DNA of 49,123 nt from Rhodoplanes elegans. Its GTDB lineage: Bacteria > Pseudomonadota > Alphaproteobacteria > Rhizobiales > Xanthobacteraceae. Shown piece after piece: positions 8,297-16,835 of this stretch; the stretch's first letter is position 1; the number at the start of each line of letters is the position of its first letter. A program made the position numbers and the translations under genes. Below the pieces are notes generated by a model. It worked only from the letters and a program-made list of their open reading frames with translations. It did not search any database and was not told the DNA's origin. Where the stretch lies: the NCBI RefSeq assembly GCF_016653355.1, contig NZ_NHSK01000161.1, forward strand, positions 2,307 through 51,429, given 5' to 3'.

Positions 8297-9085
8297 CTAG
8301 ATGAATCGTGACACGCCGCCCGAGACCTCGAGCTGGGCGCCGGTGACGTAGCTGGCCGCGGGCGAGCCGAGGAACAGGATGGCGCGGGCTGCCTCGGCCG
8401 GATCGCCGAGCCGGCCGAGCGGAATGCCTTTTTCGCGCGCCAGCGCCGCGAACCATTTTTCACGCGACTCGGTCGTTCCGGCGGCATCGTAGCGGCGCTG
8501 CCACTGACCCGAGTCGACGAGACCGATCAGGATGGCATTGACCCGGATGCGCGGTGCGAGCTCGCGGGCCAGCGACTTCAGGAGGCTCTGCACCCCGGCA
8601 CGCGCCGCCGAGGTGCAGACCATGTGCGGTTCCGGCTGGTAGGCGAGCAGCGAGTTGACGCCGACGATCGCCGGCGAATCGCTTTCGTCGAGCAGTGGCC
8701 GGAACGCACGGATCGGATGAATCTGGCTGAAGAACTTCAGCTCGAGCTCGTCGCGCCAGTCGTCGTCCGTCGTGTCCGCGAAGGTCGAGACCCGCCCCTG
8801 CCCGGCATTGTTGACGAGCAGATCACATCGCCCGCGCCACTCCCGCACGCCTTGCGCAAACGCCTCCACCTCGGCCTTCACCAGCACGTCGCAGCGCTGC
8901 GCCAGCACGCGGGCCGCGCCGTGGCGGGCGGTCAGCTCCGCCGCAGCGGCGGCGAGGCGGGTGGCGTCACGCCCACACAACGCGACGTCCGCACCCTCGT
9001 CGAGCAGCAGGCGGCAGGCGGCGAGTCCGATCCCGGAGCTGCCTCCGGTGACCACGGCGACGCGACCCGACAGGCCGAGATCCAT
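8297..9085 (-). CDS. SDR-family protein with replaced catalytic Tyr/Lys
   Basis: A 262-residue Rossmann-fold protein with the NAD(P) loop TGGSSGIGLA near residue 13, a CDVLVKAEVEAF segment and LLVNNAGQGRV, so it clearly belongs to the short-chain dehydrogenase family. At the place of the usual Y-x-x-x-K it reads CTSAARAG, which aligns as Thr for Tyr and Arg for Lys. The following SLARELAPRIRVNAI segment is normal, so the alignment is secure. I recall other SDR proteins with this TSAARAG pattern, so it may be a subgroup rather than damage. It lies 4 bp from the dioxygenase gene and 10 bp from the ThDP enzyme gene. Activity as an ordinary alcohol dehydrogenase is doubtful. Confidence 0.85.
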   Translation of the reverse strand: MDLGLSGRVAVVTGGSSGIGLAACRLLLDEGADVALCGRDATRLAAAAAELTARHGAARVLAQRCDVLVKAEVEAFAQGVREWRGRCDLLVNNAGQGRVSTFADTTDDDWRDELELKFFSQIHPIRAFRPLLDESDSPAIVGVNSLLAYQPEPHMVCTSAARAGVQSLLKSLARELAPRIRVNAILIGLVDSGQWQRRYDAAGTTESREKWFAALAREKGIPLGRLGDPAEAARAILFLGSPAASYVTGAQLEVSGGVSRFI

Positions 9086-9089
9086 CCGA

Positions 9090-9998
9090 TCAGCTCCGCG
9101 CCGGGAAGCCGACGTCGGGACGGCCCTGCATGACGGCGCGCATCGCCGGCGTCGGCGGACCGGCCGTCATCCACACGTCCATCTTTTCCGGCACGTCGCG
9201 CGGCCACACCTGCGGCTCGTGCGTCGCCTCGTCGATCTGCTGCACCTCGGTGGTGAACTCGATGACGAAGCCCGACGGCGAGACGAAGTACGCGAACGGG
9301 TTGTTGCCCGGCCCGTGCCGGCCCGGCCCCCAGGCCGGCGCCTGGCCGAGCGTCTTCATGCGGCCGATGCCGCGCATGAAGGAATCGATGCTCGGCATCT
9401 CGAAGGCGACGTGATTGACGCTCGGATAGGTGCTCTGGTTCAGCGCGATCGAGTGGTGGTCGGCGGCGATCCGCAGGAACACCATCTGGGCGGCCGAGTA
9501 GTCGCTGATCCGCATGCCGAGCACATCGATGTAGAAGTCGCGGGTGCGCTCCATCTGCGGCGTGTTGAGCACGACATGCGTCACCTTGCGGGGCTTGGCG
9601 ATGTCGTCCTCGGTGTCGTTGTGCTGCGCCACGCCGGTGACGAAGCGCAGCCGGCGCTTGTCCGGATCGAGCACCATGAAGCCGAAGCCGCCGCCGGGTG
9701 TCGTCACCTCGGCCGGCGCGCCGAGCACGTCGACGCCCTTGGCGACGAGACCGGCGTGCAGCCGCTCGACATTCTCGCGGCTCGCCACCGCGAAGTTGAC
9801 GTAGTCGACGCCGAACACGTCGTCGTCGCGCAGTGCATAGATGTATTGCTCGGGCCCCGTGCCGCGGAAATAGAGCATTCCGTTCTCCTGCGCGGTCGGC
9901 ACGAGGCCCCAGTTCTTCACGTAGAAGTCGCGGGTCGCGGTCGCGCCGGTGGCGCGCATCGCGATGCCGCGCATGTGACTGATCAGGCCGCTCGTCAT
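9090..9998 (-). CDS. VOC-family extradiol (catechol 2,3-dioxygenase-like) dioxygenase
   Basis: A 302-residue protein made of two vicinal-oxygen-chelate modules (about 8-120 and 138-250), the layout of type I extradiol ring-cleavage dioxygenases. The C-terminal module carries the expected metal triad: H141 in KVTHVVLNT, H196 in SVNHVAFE, and E247 in GFVIEFTTE. An active-site Tyr/His-rich region lies between (ADHHSIAL). This supports an Fe(II) or Mn(II) enzyme cleaving a catechol-like diol next to one hydroxyl. In the operon it stands between an IclR regulator (4-bp overlap) and an SDR gene, with an alpha/beta hydrolase nearby that could act on the cleavage product. Substrate unknown; a non-dioxygenase VOC function cannot be excluded. 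Confidence 0.85.
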   Translation of the reverse strand: MTSGLISHMRGIAMRATGATATRDFYVKNWGLVPTAQENGMLYFRGTGPEQYIYALRDDDVFGVDYVNFAVASRENVERLHAGLVAKGVDVLGAPAEVTTPGGGFGFMVLDPDKRRLRFVTGVAQHNDTEDDIAKPRKVTHVVLNTPQMERTRDFYIDVLGMRISDYSAAQMVFLRIAADHHSIALNQSTYPSVNHVAFEMPSIDSFMRGIGRMKTLGQAPAWGPGRHGPGNNPFAYFVSPSGFVIEFTTEVQQIDEATHEPQVWPRDVPEKMDVWMTAGPPTPAMRAVMQGRPDVGFPARS

Positions 9999-10843
9999 GC
10001 GGTTCTCCTTCGTGTCGTCGGCGCTGCCGGCGCGGCCGGCTTCGCCACGTGGCCGAGGCGCTTCGAGATCTCGTCGGCGGCCGCGCGCACCGCCTCGCCG
10101 ATGCGGCTGCGGCGTCCGGGCTCCGCGGAAAACACCTGCGCCGGACCGGTGACGTTCACGGCGGCGACCGGCTCGCCGGTGCGGTCGAAGATCGGCCCGG
10201 CGAACGAGCTGACGCCCGAAACGTAATGGCTTTCGCTCCAGGCGAGCCCGGCGGCACGATCGGCCGCGAGCATCGCCTTGAAGGCGTCGAGCGTGCGCGG
10301 CGAATGCTTGGAATACGACGTGAAGGCGAGACCGCCGAACACGCGATCGATCTTCTCGTCGGGCCAGAACGCCACGATGATGCGGCCGAGCGTCGTCGCA
10401 TAGGCCGGCACGCGGCTGCCGACATGAATGTTGCTGGCGAGCGGCACGTTCGGCACCTGGCGGACCAGATAGAGCGCGTCGGTGCCGTCGAGCACGCCGA
10501 CATGGGCCGAGAGGCCGACCGACTCGGCGAGATGGGTGACGACCGGCATCGCCGTCTGCACCAGATCCTGCGAGTAGGAGGCGCCGGCCGCGATGCCGAC
10601 CAGACCGAGGCCGATGCGATAGCCGTCGCCCTGCGGGCGACGCTCGATGAAACGCTCGGCCTCCAACGTCTGCAGGAGCCGCATCAGCGTGGTGCGGTTG
10701 ATGGCGAGGGCGCGCGCCGTGCGGCTCATGTTGGTGACCGGATCGCCGTCGGCGATGGCGCGCAGGAGCCGGATCGCCCGCTCGACCGGCGGCACGCCGA
10801 CCGCGGCGGAAGCGGGGCTGTCGGGCAGGAGGAGATCGCTCAT
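9995..10843 (-). CDS. IclR-family transcriptional regulator (copy 1)
   Basis: A 282-residue regulator with an N-terminal winged helix (about residues 17-75; helix-turn-helix around SRTARALAINRTTLMRLL) and a C-terminal effector-binding GAF-like domain ending near residue 260. IclR proteins usually control aromatic or acid catabolism by binding a short palindrome. It sits inside the operon it probably controls, overlapping its neighbours by 4 bases on both sides. It is clearly paralogous to the IclR gene at 18064, sharing long blocks such as LEAERFIERRP and ADRAAGLAWS. The palindrome at 17123-17153 is the best candidate operator. The tail after LGHV is rich in Ala, Pro and Arg. Confidence 0.93.
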   Translation of the reverse strand: MSDLLLPDSPASAAVGVPPVERAIRLLRAIADGDPVTNMSRTARALAINRTTLMRLLQTLEAERFIERRPQGDGYRIGLGLVGIAAGASYSQDLVQTAMPVVTHLAESVGLSAHVGVLDGTDALYLVRQVPNVPLASNIHVGSRVPAYATTLGRIIVAFWPDEKIDRVFGGLAFTSYSKHSPRTLDAFKAMLAADRAAGLAWSESHYVSGVSSFAGPIFDRTGEPVAAVNVTGPAQVFSAEPGRRSRIGEAVRAAADEISKRLGHVAKPAAPAAPTTRRRTA

Positions 10844-11712
10844 TCCCGGCCTCCGTCGATGCCGAGATGCGACGCGAGCTTCGCGATCAGCGCGGCCACG
10901 ATGTTTGGTCGCTCCTGCGGCAGCGCGTGGCCGGCGCCGTCGACCAGCACAAGATCGTCACGAACGCGTGCGACCGGCGCGACCGCGGACGCCACCGTCG
11001 CGGACTGCGCCGACGGCGTGATGCGGTCCTCGGCCCCGCAGGCGACCAGCACCGGACAGGTGAGCGCCGCGACGTCGTCGATCAGCCGGCCGCAGCCGAG
11101 CATGCGGCTCGCCTGGCCGTAGCCCGGCATCGCCACGCTCGCCATTGCACGGGTGACGGCCGGCAGCACCGTGACGTCGGAGACCAGGCGCGGCGCGCGC
11201 AACCGCGCGAACTCCTCCGGCCCGAGCCGATCGAGATCGGATAGACGGGCCGCGACACTCTCGGGGAGATAGCCGCCAGGCGCAGTGCCGTAGCCGACCG
11301 CGGGCGACAGCAGCAGAACGCCGGCCACGTGCTCCGGGTGATTTCGTGCGAAAGCGGCCGCCATCAGGGCGCCGAGCGAATGGCCGACCACGATCGCCGG
11401 ACCGATGCCGAGCGCCGAGAGCAGCCCAGCGAGCCGCTCGGCGTAGTCCGCGGCCGACGGCCACGCGGCCGCGAGCGGGACCGAGGTGCCGTAGCCCGGC
11501 GCGTCCCAGGCGATCACGTCGAAGCGTGCGTCGAGCGCCTCCATCAGTGGAACGAAGGACGCGGCGTCGCTGCCGATGCCGTGCAGCAGCACGACCGGCA
11601 CGGCCTTGTCGCGTCCCGGCCGGTGCAGGTAGGCGATGCCGTCCGCGCGACCGCCGACGATGCCCTGCGCGGCCGCGCCCGTGGTCTCCAGGATGCGTGC
11701 TGCGCCGCTCAT
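10840..11712 (-). CDS. Alpha/beta-fold hydrolase
   Basis: A 290-residue serine hydrolase. The oxyanion segment VVLLHGIGSD lies at 40-49, the nucleophile elbow GHSLG puts the catalytic Ser at 112, and the remaining triad is D229 (GAEDRIT) and H262 (GAGHALPQ). Family members next to extradiol dioxygenases often cleave the C-C bond of the ring-fission product, and others act as enol-lactonases or esterases. The context with the VOC dioxygenase 0.8 kb downstream in the same operon favours the first role, but this is inference. It overlaps both neighbouring genes by 4 bases, so translation is probably coupled. Confidence 0.9.
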   Translation of the reverse strand: MSGAARILETTGAAAQGIVGGRADGIAYLHRPGRDKAVPVVLLHGIGSDAASFVPLMEALDARFDVIAWDAPGYGTSVPLAAAWPSAADYAERLAGLLSALGIGPAIVVGHSLGALMAAAFARNHPEHVAGVLLLSPAVGYGTAPGGYLPESVAARLSDLDRLGPEEFARLRAPRLVSDVTVLPAVTRAMASVAMPGYGQASRMLGCGRLIDDVAALTCPVLVACGAEDRITPSAQSATVASAVAPVARVRDDLVLVDGAGHALPQERPNIVAALIAKLASHLGIDGGRE

Positions 11713-12452
11713 GTGAACACGAACCCGGCGGAGACCGGCAGCACCTGACCGGTCAGCGGCAGGGCGCCTTCGCTGAGCAGGAAGGCGACGACGTCGACGA
11801 TGTCCTCCGGCGTCTGCGGGCCCGGCACGGCGCGGCCGTTCTCATAGAGCTGGTGCCGCTCCGCCGGCACGTAGTCGGTCGCCTCGCAGCGCATGATGCC
11901 GGGCGCCACCGCCGTGACGGCGATGCCCCGCGGCCCGAGCTCGCGGGCGAGCGAGCGGGTCATCGCCATCACGGCGCCCTTGCTGGCCGTGTAGGCGAGC
12001 AGCTTCGGCGCGCCCCAGAGGGCCGTATCCGACGCCAGATTGACGATGCGGCCGCCGCGGCCCATCAGCGGCGCGAGCGCCCGCGTCACCAGCCAGGTGC
12101 CGCGCACGTTCACGCGCTGGACCCGGTCCCACAGGTCGAGATCGATCTCGTCGAAGAGCTTGCCGCCGACATTGGTGGCGATCGCCGCGTTGTTGACGAG
12201 GCCGTCGATCGTCTCGTCCTGCGCCATGATCGCTTCAGCGAAGCGCGTGACCGACTCCGGCTCGCCGAGATCGACCGGCACGAAGCGCGCATCGATGTTC
12301 TGACGCACCAGCGCGGCCGTCGTCGCCTCGCCGGCCTCGACCCGAATGTCGGCCAGGATCAGGCGCGCGCCGCGGCGGCCACAGGCCTCCGCGATGGCGC
12401 GCCCGACCCCGCGGGCCGCTCCGGTGACGACGATGGTGCGTCCGTTCAGCAT
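11709..12452 (-). CDS. SDR-family NAD(P)-dependent oxidoreductase
   Basis: A classical 247-residue short-chain dehydrogenase with the nucleotide loop TGAARGVGRA near residue 10, VDLGEPESV, the NNAAIA motif, catalytic Ser in NLASDTALWG, and an intact Y-x-x-x-K (AYTASKGA). The ATG at 12452 is required: the same frame is open for hundreds of codons upstream, but only as an antisense shadow of the Rieske gene. Its place right after the Rieske oxygenase gene (32 bp) suggests oxidation of a cis-diol or alcohol intermediate to the catechol or ketone, as cis-diol dehydrogenases of the SDR family do. Confidence 0.9.
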   Translation of the reverse strand: MLNGRTIVVTGAARGVGRAIAEACGRRGARLILADIRVEAGEATTAALVRQNIDARFVPVDLGEPESVTRFAEAIMAQDETIDGLVNNAAIATNVGGKLFDEIDLDLWDRVQRVNVRGTWLVTRALAPLMGRGGRIVNLASDTALWGAPKLLAYTASKGAVMAMTRSLARELGPRGIAVTAVAPGIMRCEATDYVPAERHQLYENGRAVPGPQTPEDIVDVVAFLLSEGALPLTGQVLPVSAGFVFT

Positions 12453-12484
12453 GCGCCCTGCCCGCCTCCGCGCGTCACGTCCAC

Positions 12485-13528
12485 TCAGACCGCCGTGCGC
12501 GAAGCGGCGGCGTCTTCGGCGGCGATCTGCGCCTTGGCGGCACGGGTGAGCATCTGGCGCATGCGCGAGACGCCGATGTCGTGCTGATAGAGCATCTCGC
12601 GCATGCGGGCGTCGTCCGGCATGTCCTCCAGCATCTCGCGGTCCTGCTCGAGCACGTGCCAATGCCGCTCCTCCAGCATGGCGCGATAGAGGAAACGCCA
12701 CGCCTGCCGCGCGAGGCCGTCGATCTTGCGCATGCGCCAGAAGAAGACGTAGCAGTGCGTCTCGTCGATCGGCGTGGTGAAGCCGATGATGCGGAACACG
12801 CTGCCGGGACCGGCCGCCTTCGGATAGGGGATGTCGAGGCGGCAATAGGTCTGCGCCTCGGTGACCACCATGTGGGTCCAGTCGAAGTTCTCGCCCTGCT
12901 GCTGCACGCGCGAGACGACGAAGCCGTCGTCGGTGCGGTCGAGCTTCATCAGATCCTGCTTGGCGCCATAGGCGAGCGTGAAGCTCTGCGCGTGCAGGTA
13001 GCAGCCGTGCATCGGGTCGGCGAGGTTGTCGAGCGCGTAGCGATAGTTGCAGCCCCAGCGCGACATGCACAGGAAGCCCTCCCACGCCTCGTCGAGGAAC
13101 TCGGCCGGCGCCTGGAACGGCGGCGCGGTCGGGCGCTCGGCGCTCGGCATGTAGACGAACACGCAGTCGCGCATCTCGTGCACCGTGAACGACTCGATGG
13201 CGCGGCGGCCTTCGAGCGCGCATTCCGGCATCGCCGGCACCTGGACGATGGTGCCGGTGCCGTCGAGGATCACGCCGTGATAACGACAGGCGATGTTGCC
13301 CTCGTGCACCTCGCCGCGCGACAGCTTGGCGCCGCGATGCGGGCAGAAGTCCTCCAGGCACTTCACCTTGCCGGCGGCGTCGCGCCACAGCACGAGGTTG
13401 CGCCCCAGGATGGCGACGCCGTGCGGCCGCCCCGGCTTCACCTGCACGGACTTCGCGGCGGCGTACCACTGGCCGAGCAGGCCCTGGTTGATGCGGCGTT
13501 CGATGCGGTCCTTGAGATCCGTGGACAT
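12485..13528 (-). CDS. Rieske non-heme iron oxygenase, catalytic subunit
   Basis: A 347-residue single-component terminal oxygenase of the vanillate O-demethylase/phthalate dioxygenase type. The Rieske [2Fe-2S] ligands are C62-P-H64 and C81-R-Y-H84. The mononuclear iron site is D-N-x-x-D-P-x-H (residues 167-174) with a second His at 179, the bridging Asp being 167 or 171. There is no small beta subunit gene, which fits the trimeric alpha-only class. No gene for the usual FMN/2Fe-2S reductase lies nearby; the adrenodoxin-reductase-type flavoprotein and the flavodoxin fusion further down the operon could supply electrons. Substrate: an aromatic acid or ether is likely from context, but unproven. 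Confidence 0.92.
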   Translation of the reverse strand: MSTDLKDRIERRINQGLLGQWYAAAKSVQVKPGRPHGVAILGRNLVLWRDAAGKVKCLEDFCPHRGAKLSRGEVHEGNIACRYHGVILDGTGTIVQVPAMPECALEGRRAIESFTVHEMRDCVFVYMPSAERPTAPPFQAPAEFLDEAWEGFLCMSRWGCNYRYALDNLADPMHGCYLHAQSFTLAYGAKQDLMKLDRTDDGFVVSRVQQQGENFDWTHMVVTEAQTYCRLDIPYPKAAGPGSVFRIIGFTTPIDETHCYVFFWRMRKIDGLARQAWRFLYRAMLEERHWHVLEQDREMLEDMPDDARMREMLYQHDIGVSRMRQMLTRAAKAQIAAEDAAASRTAV

Positions 13529-13565
13529 GTGCTGCTCCGGGACGGCCTGTCGGTTCTGCGGGTGG

Positions 13566-14117
13566 TCAGTTCTTCGGCCGCTTGACCTTGGACAGCGGGT
13601 GGTCCTCCGGATAGGTCGGCGTCTCCGGCTTGGTGGAGCCGATGATCACCAGCATCAGCGCCTCCTCGATGCCCTCGTTGACGAGGCCGCGATACATGCC
13701 GGGCGGCACCGAGATGAGATCGCGCTCGCCGAGCACCGCCTCGAAGCGCTGGCCCTGGTGCTCGATCATGAAGCGCAGCTTGCGGCCGCGCAGCACGAAG
13801 AACACCTCCTCGGCATCCGTGTGGAGATGCAGCGGGCCCTCGCAGCCGGCCGGCAGCACCATGGTCGAGAAGGTGAAGTGCTCGGCCGGGACGACGTTGT
13901 CGTCGTGCGCCACGCCGGTCGCGCCGGTGCCGATGTAGCGCATCTGGGCGCGGCGATACTTCGGGTCGTAGTCGGCCTGGAACTTCAGCGCGTTCCAGTC
14001 GAGCTTGCGGGTGTCGTAGCGAGCGATGCGCGACTCGAGCCACTGCTCGAAGGTCTTGCCCTCGGGGATCGTCACGTCCTCGGGCATGATCTCGGCCATC
14101 TTCACGGGCTGGTTCAT
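13566..14117 (-). CDS. Cupin-domain protein
   Basis: A 183-residue protein with one cupin barrel at about residues 80-160. Metal-binding motif 1 reads PLHLHTDAEEVFFVLRG (two His and a Glu in the right spacing), and motif 2 is the weaker DLISVPPGMYRGLVN, where the usual His of PxGxxH is replaced. The N-terminal 75 residues are not recognised. Cupins in aromatic operons act as dioxygenases, hydrolases, isomerases or sensors, and nothing here decides among them. It is cotranscribed with the Rieske gene (37 bp apart) and the permease gene (30 bp). Confidence 0.85.
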   Translation of the reverse strand: MNQPVKMAEIMPEDVTIPEGKTFEQWLESRIARYDTRKLDWNALKFQADYDPKYRRAQMRYIGTGATGVAHDDNVVPAEHFTFSTMVLPAGCEGPLHLHTDAEEVFFVLRGRKLRFMIEHQGQRFEAVLGERDLISVPPGMYRGLVNEGIEEALMLVIIGSTKPETPTYPEDHPLSKVKRPKN

Positions 14118-14147
14118 GGACCTCTCCTTCGGCTCTGCTCCGCCACG

Positions 14148-14990
14148 TCAGTGGCTGGCACGGGGGATGTAGTGGAGGACGCGCTTCTCGATCGCGGCGA
14201 CCGCCATGTAGAGCGCGATGCCGATCACGGTCAGCAGGATGATGGCGTTGAACACCATCGCGGTGTTGGCCTGGCCTTCGCCATAGGTGATCAGGAAGCC
14301 GAGCCCGACATTGCCGCCGACGAACTCGCCGACCGTGACGCCGATGACGGCGAGCGTCGCGCCGATGCGCAGGCCCGCCATCAGGGCCGGCATCGAGGAC
14401 GGGAACTCGATCTTCCAGAAGATCGCGGCCCGGCTCATGTTGTAGGCGCGGGCGAGATTGACGAGGTCGCGATCGACCGTCTTCATCGACTGGAGCACGT
14501 TGACGAGGATCGGGAAGAACACGATCAGCAGGGTGACCAGCAGCTTCGGCCACGCCGTGTAGCCGAACCACATGATGAACAGCGGCGCGAAGGCGACCTT
14601 GGGGGCGATCTGCAGGGTGAGCAGATAGGGCGAGATCGCCCGCTCCCACATGGCCGAGAGACCGAGCGCGTAGCCGAAGGCCGCGCCGAAGGCGCTGCCC
14701 AGCGCGAAGCCGACCACCGACACCCACAGCGTGGTGAAGAAGTGGCGGGCGAGGTTCTCCTGCGCGACCATGCGGCCGAACTCGGCGAGGCAGTCGCCGA
14801 GCGTCGGGATGATGTAGCGCGGCACCCCGAGCAGCGGCGGCGCGTACTGCCAAGCGGCGAGCACCACCACGGCGATCGTCAACGTCAGGGCGATGTCCGG
14901 CGCCATCTGGGCGAGCGACGCGTTCGCGGCCGCGAGTCGGCGTCTCGTGCGGCCCGAGGCGGCGTCGGCGTCGAGAACGTTCACGCTCAT
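14148..14990 (-). CDS. ABC transporter permease (NitT/TauT family)
   Basis: A 280-residue inner-membrane permease of the SsuC/TauC type with about six membrane segments. The cytoplasmic coupling loop, NLARAYNMSRAAIFWKIEFPSSMP at about residues 180-203, has the EAA-type pattern contacted by the ATPase. The first 25 residues are a cytoplasmic, Arg-rich start. The ATG at 14990 lies 14 bp after the stop of the binding-protein gene. With the ATPase (16056) and binding protein (15005) it forms a full importer. These systems import sulfonates, nitrate, taurine or aromatic acids such as phthalate, and the catabolic setting favours the last group. Confidence 0.92.
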   Translation of the reverse strand: MSVNVLDADAASGRTRRRLAAANASLAQMAPDIALTLTIAVVVLAAWQYAPPLLGVPRYIIPTLGDCLAEFGRMVAQENLARHFFTTLWVSVVGFALGSAFGAAFGYALGLSAMWERAISPYLLTLQIAPKVAFAPLFIMWFGYTAWPKLLVTLLIVFFPILVNVLQSMKTVDRDLVNLARAYNMSRAAIFWKIEFPSSMPALMAGLRIGATLAVIGVTVGEFVGGNVGLGFLITYGEGQANTAMVFNAIILLTVIGIALYMAVAAIEKRVLHYIPRASH

Positions 14991-15004
14991 CGGATCGCTC
15001 CCGC

Positions 15005-15979
15005 TCACTTGACGAACTGGTTGGTGTAGAGCTCGGCGACCGGCACGGCCGTCTGCACGATGCCGTTGTCGACGTAGAACTTCTGCACGGCGGCGATGCG
15101 CTTCGGATCGAGCTTGCCGAGCTCCGTCGGGTCCTCGGTGCGATACACGAGCGTGTTGTAGCGCTGCATGATGTCGAGGATCTGCGCCTCGCGGCCGGCG
15201 TGCTGCGGCATCGCCTTCACGTATTCGGCGGCCGCCTTCTTGGGGTCGGACTGGATGTCGCGCACCGCCTTCAGGGTCGCCCGCACGAAGCCCTCCACCA
15301 CCTTCGGCTTCTTGGCGATGGTCTCGTCGGAGGCGAGCAGCGCCTGCGCCATCGCCGGGAAGATCTTGGTGATCGGATAGATGTCGACGCCGATGCCGGC
15401 CTCCTCGATCGCCGCGGTCCATTCCGGCACGCCCGAGATGGCGGCGAGGTCGCCGGAGATCATCAGCTTAACCATGCCGGCGGGGCCGACCGCCTCGATC
15501 GAGACGTCCTCCTTCTTCAGGCCGGCGCTGGCGAGGGCGGCGAGCGCGTTGTAGTAGGTCGTGTCCTGGAACGAGAGCACGCCGATCTTCTTGCCCTTCA
15601 GCTCGGCGAGCGACTTCACGCCGGCGTCCTTGCGCACGATGATCTGGGTGAGCGCCTGGCCGCCGAGTACCGCGACCGCCTTCACGGGCAGGCCGTTAGC
15701 GCGGACGATCACGGGCGTGTCGCCGATGCCGCCGCCGAGCTCGGCATTGCCGACCGCGACCTGCTTGGCGACGTCGGCGCCGCCCTTGCCGACCTGGAAC
15801 GTCACGTCGAGCCCCTCGGCCGCGTAGTAGCCGCGCGCCTGCGCGAGCTGGAACGGCGCGAAAGCCGGCAGCACGCCGGGTGCCGGGAACAGATAGGTCA
15901 TCTTCTCGGCGGCCTGCGCCGTCGTCGCGGCGAGCAGCAGGGCCGCGCCGGCGGCCAGTCGGATCGGCAGGGAGGGCAT
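15005..15979 (-). CDS. ABC transporter substrate-binding protein (NMT1/SsuA-like)
   Basis: A 324-residue periplasmic protein. A Sec signal peptide is plain: Arg at residue 7, hydrophobic core AAGAALLLAATT, and a likely cut after AQA near residue 23. The mature part shows the NMT1/SsuA pattern: FAPFQLAQARGYYAAEGLDV, GKGGADVAKQVAVGNAELG, and LAELKGKKIGVLS. It should deliver a small organic acid or sulfonate to the permease encoded next. Upstream, 76 bp separate it from the ATPase gene. The ligand cannot be read from sequence. Confidence 0.92.
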   Translation of the reverse strand: MPSLPIRLAAGAALLLAATTAQAAEKMTYLFPAPGVLPAFAPFQLAQARGYYAAEGLDVTFQVGKGGADVAKQVAVGNAELGGGIGDTPVIVRANGLPVKAVAVLGGQALTQIIVRKDAGVKSLAELKGKKIGVLSFQDTTYYNALAALASAGLKKEDVSIEAVGPAGMVKLMISGDLAAISGVPEWTAAIEEAGIGVDIYPITKIFPAMAQALLASDETIAKKPKVVEGFVRATLKAVRDIQSDPKKAAAEYVKAMPQHAGREAQILDIMQRYNTLVYRTEDPTELGKLDPKRIAAVQKFYVDNGIVQTAVPVAELYTNQFVK

Positions 15980-16055
15980 CGGGGGTCTCCTTGATGGCCC
16001 GGCGGGGGTCTTCGGTCGCGGTCGTCAGTCCCGGAAGAACAGCTCGCGGAGAGTC

Positions 16056-16835
16056 TCAGGCGGCGCGCTCGGCGAGATGCAGGGTGTTGAACAGATGATC
16101 GATGTACTCGTGGGCGCGCGGCATGCGGCCGCGCCCCATCGGATCGCCGCGCTGCGGCAGATCGATCGGAAGCTCCTCGACGAGCCGGCCAGGCCGCTCG
16201 CTCATCACGACGACGCGGTCCGACATCAGCACGGCCTCGGCGAGATCGTGCGTGATCAGCACCGTTGTGACACCGGTCGCCACGATGGTGCGGGCGAAAC
16301 TCTCCTGCAGGATCATCTTGGTCTGCGCATCGAGCGCCGAGAACGGCTCGTCGAGCAACACCACGTCGGGCTCGACCGCGAGCGTGCGGGCGAGCGCGGC
16401 GCGCTGGCGCATGCCGCCGGAAAGCTGATGCGGGTAATGGTGCGCGAAGTCGGCGAGACGGCAACGCTCCAGCTCGCGCATCGCCCGCTCGCGCCGCTCG
16501 GCCTGCGCGATGCCGCGCGACTCGAGGCCAAACTCGACGTTGGACACGATGGTGCGCCACGGCAGCAGCAGATCCTTCTGCAGCATGAAGCCGACATGCC
16601 GGGTAGGCCCGGTGACGCGCTCGCCGCCGATTCGCACCTCGCCCTCGCTCGGCCCGTCGAGACCGGCGACCATGTTGAGGATCGTGCTCTTGCCGCAGCC
16701 GGACGGACCGACAACGGCGACGATCTCGCCGGCGCCGACATGGAAGGTCAGCTTCTCGACGGCCGTGAACTCGTCGCGCTTGCCGGCGATCGGGAAGCGC
16801 TTGGTCACGCCGATGAAGTCAAGCGCCAAAACCAT
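16056..16835 (-). CDS. ABC transporter ATPase (NitT/TauT family)
   Basis: A 259-residue ATPase of the SsuB/TauB type. Walker A is GPSGCGKST (about residues 43-51), the signature LSGGMRQRAALARTL is followed by Walker B VVLLDEPFSALD, and the switch His sits in LITHDLAEAV. It energises the permease/binding-protein pair encoded downstream. The ATG at 16835 gives the normal family start (FIGVTKRF) and overlaps the small gene upstream by 17 bases in another frame, so translation is probably coupled. Confidence 0.93.
   Translation of the reverse strand: MVLALDFIGVTKRFPIAGKRDEFTAVEKLTFHVGAGEIVAVVGPSGCGKSTILNMVAGLDGPSEGEVRIGGERVTGPTRHVGFMLQKDLLLPWRTIVSNVEFGLESRGIAQAERRERAMRELERCRLADFAHHYPHQLSGGMRQRAALARTLAVEPDVVLLDEPFSALDAQTKMILQESFARTIVATGVTTVLITHDLAEAVLMSDRVVVMSERPGRLVEELPIDLPQRGDPMGRGRMPRAHEYIDHLFNTLHLAERAA

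Noticed and set aside
11709-13469. 586-residue fusion ending in an SDR domain
   Set aside because: The N-terminal half is an out-of-frame Arg-rich shadow of the Rieske gene; the SDR starts at the ATG at 12452.
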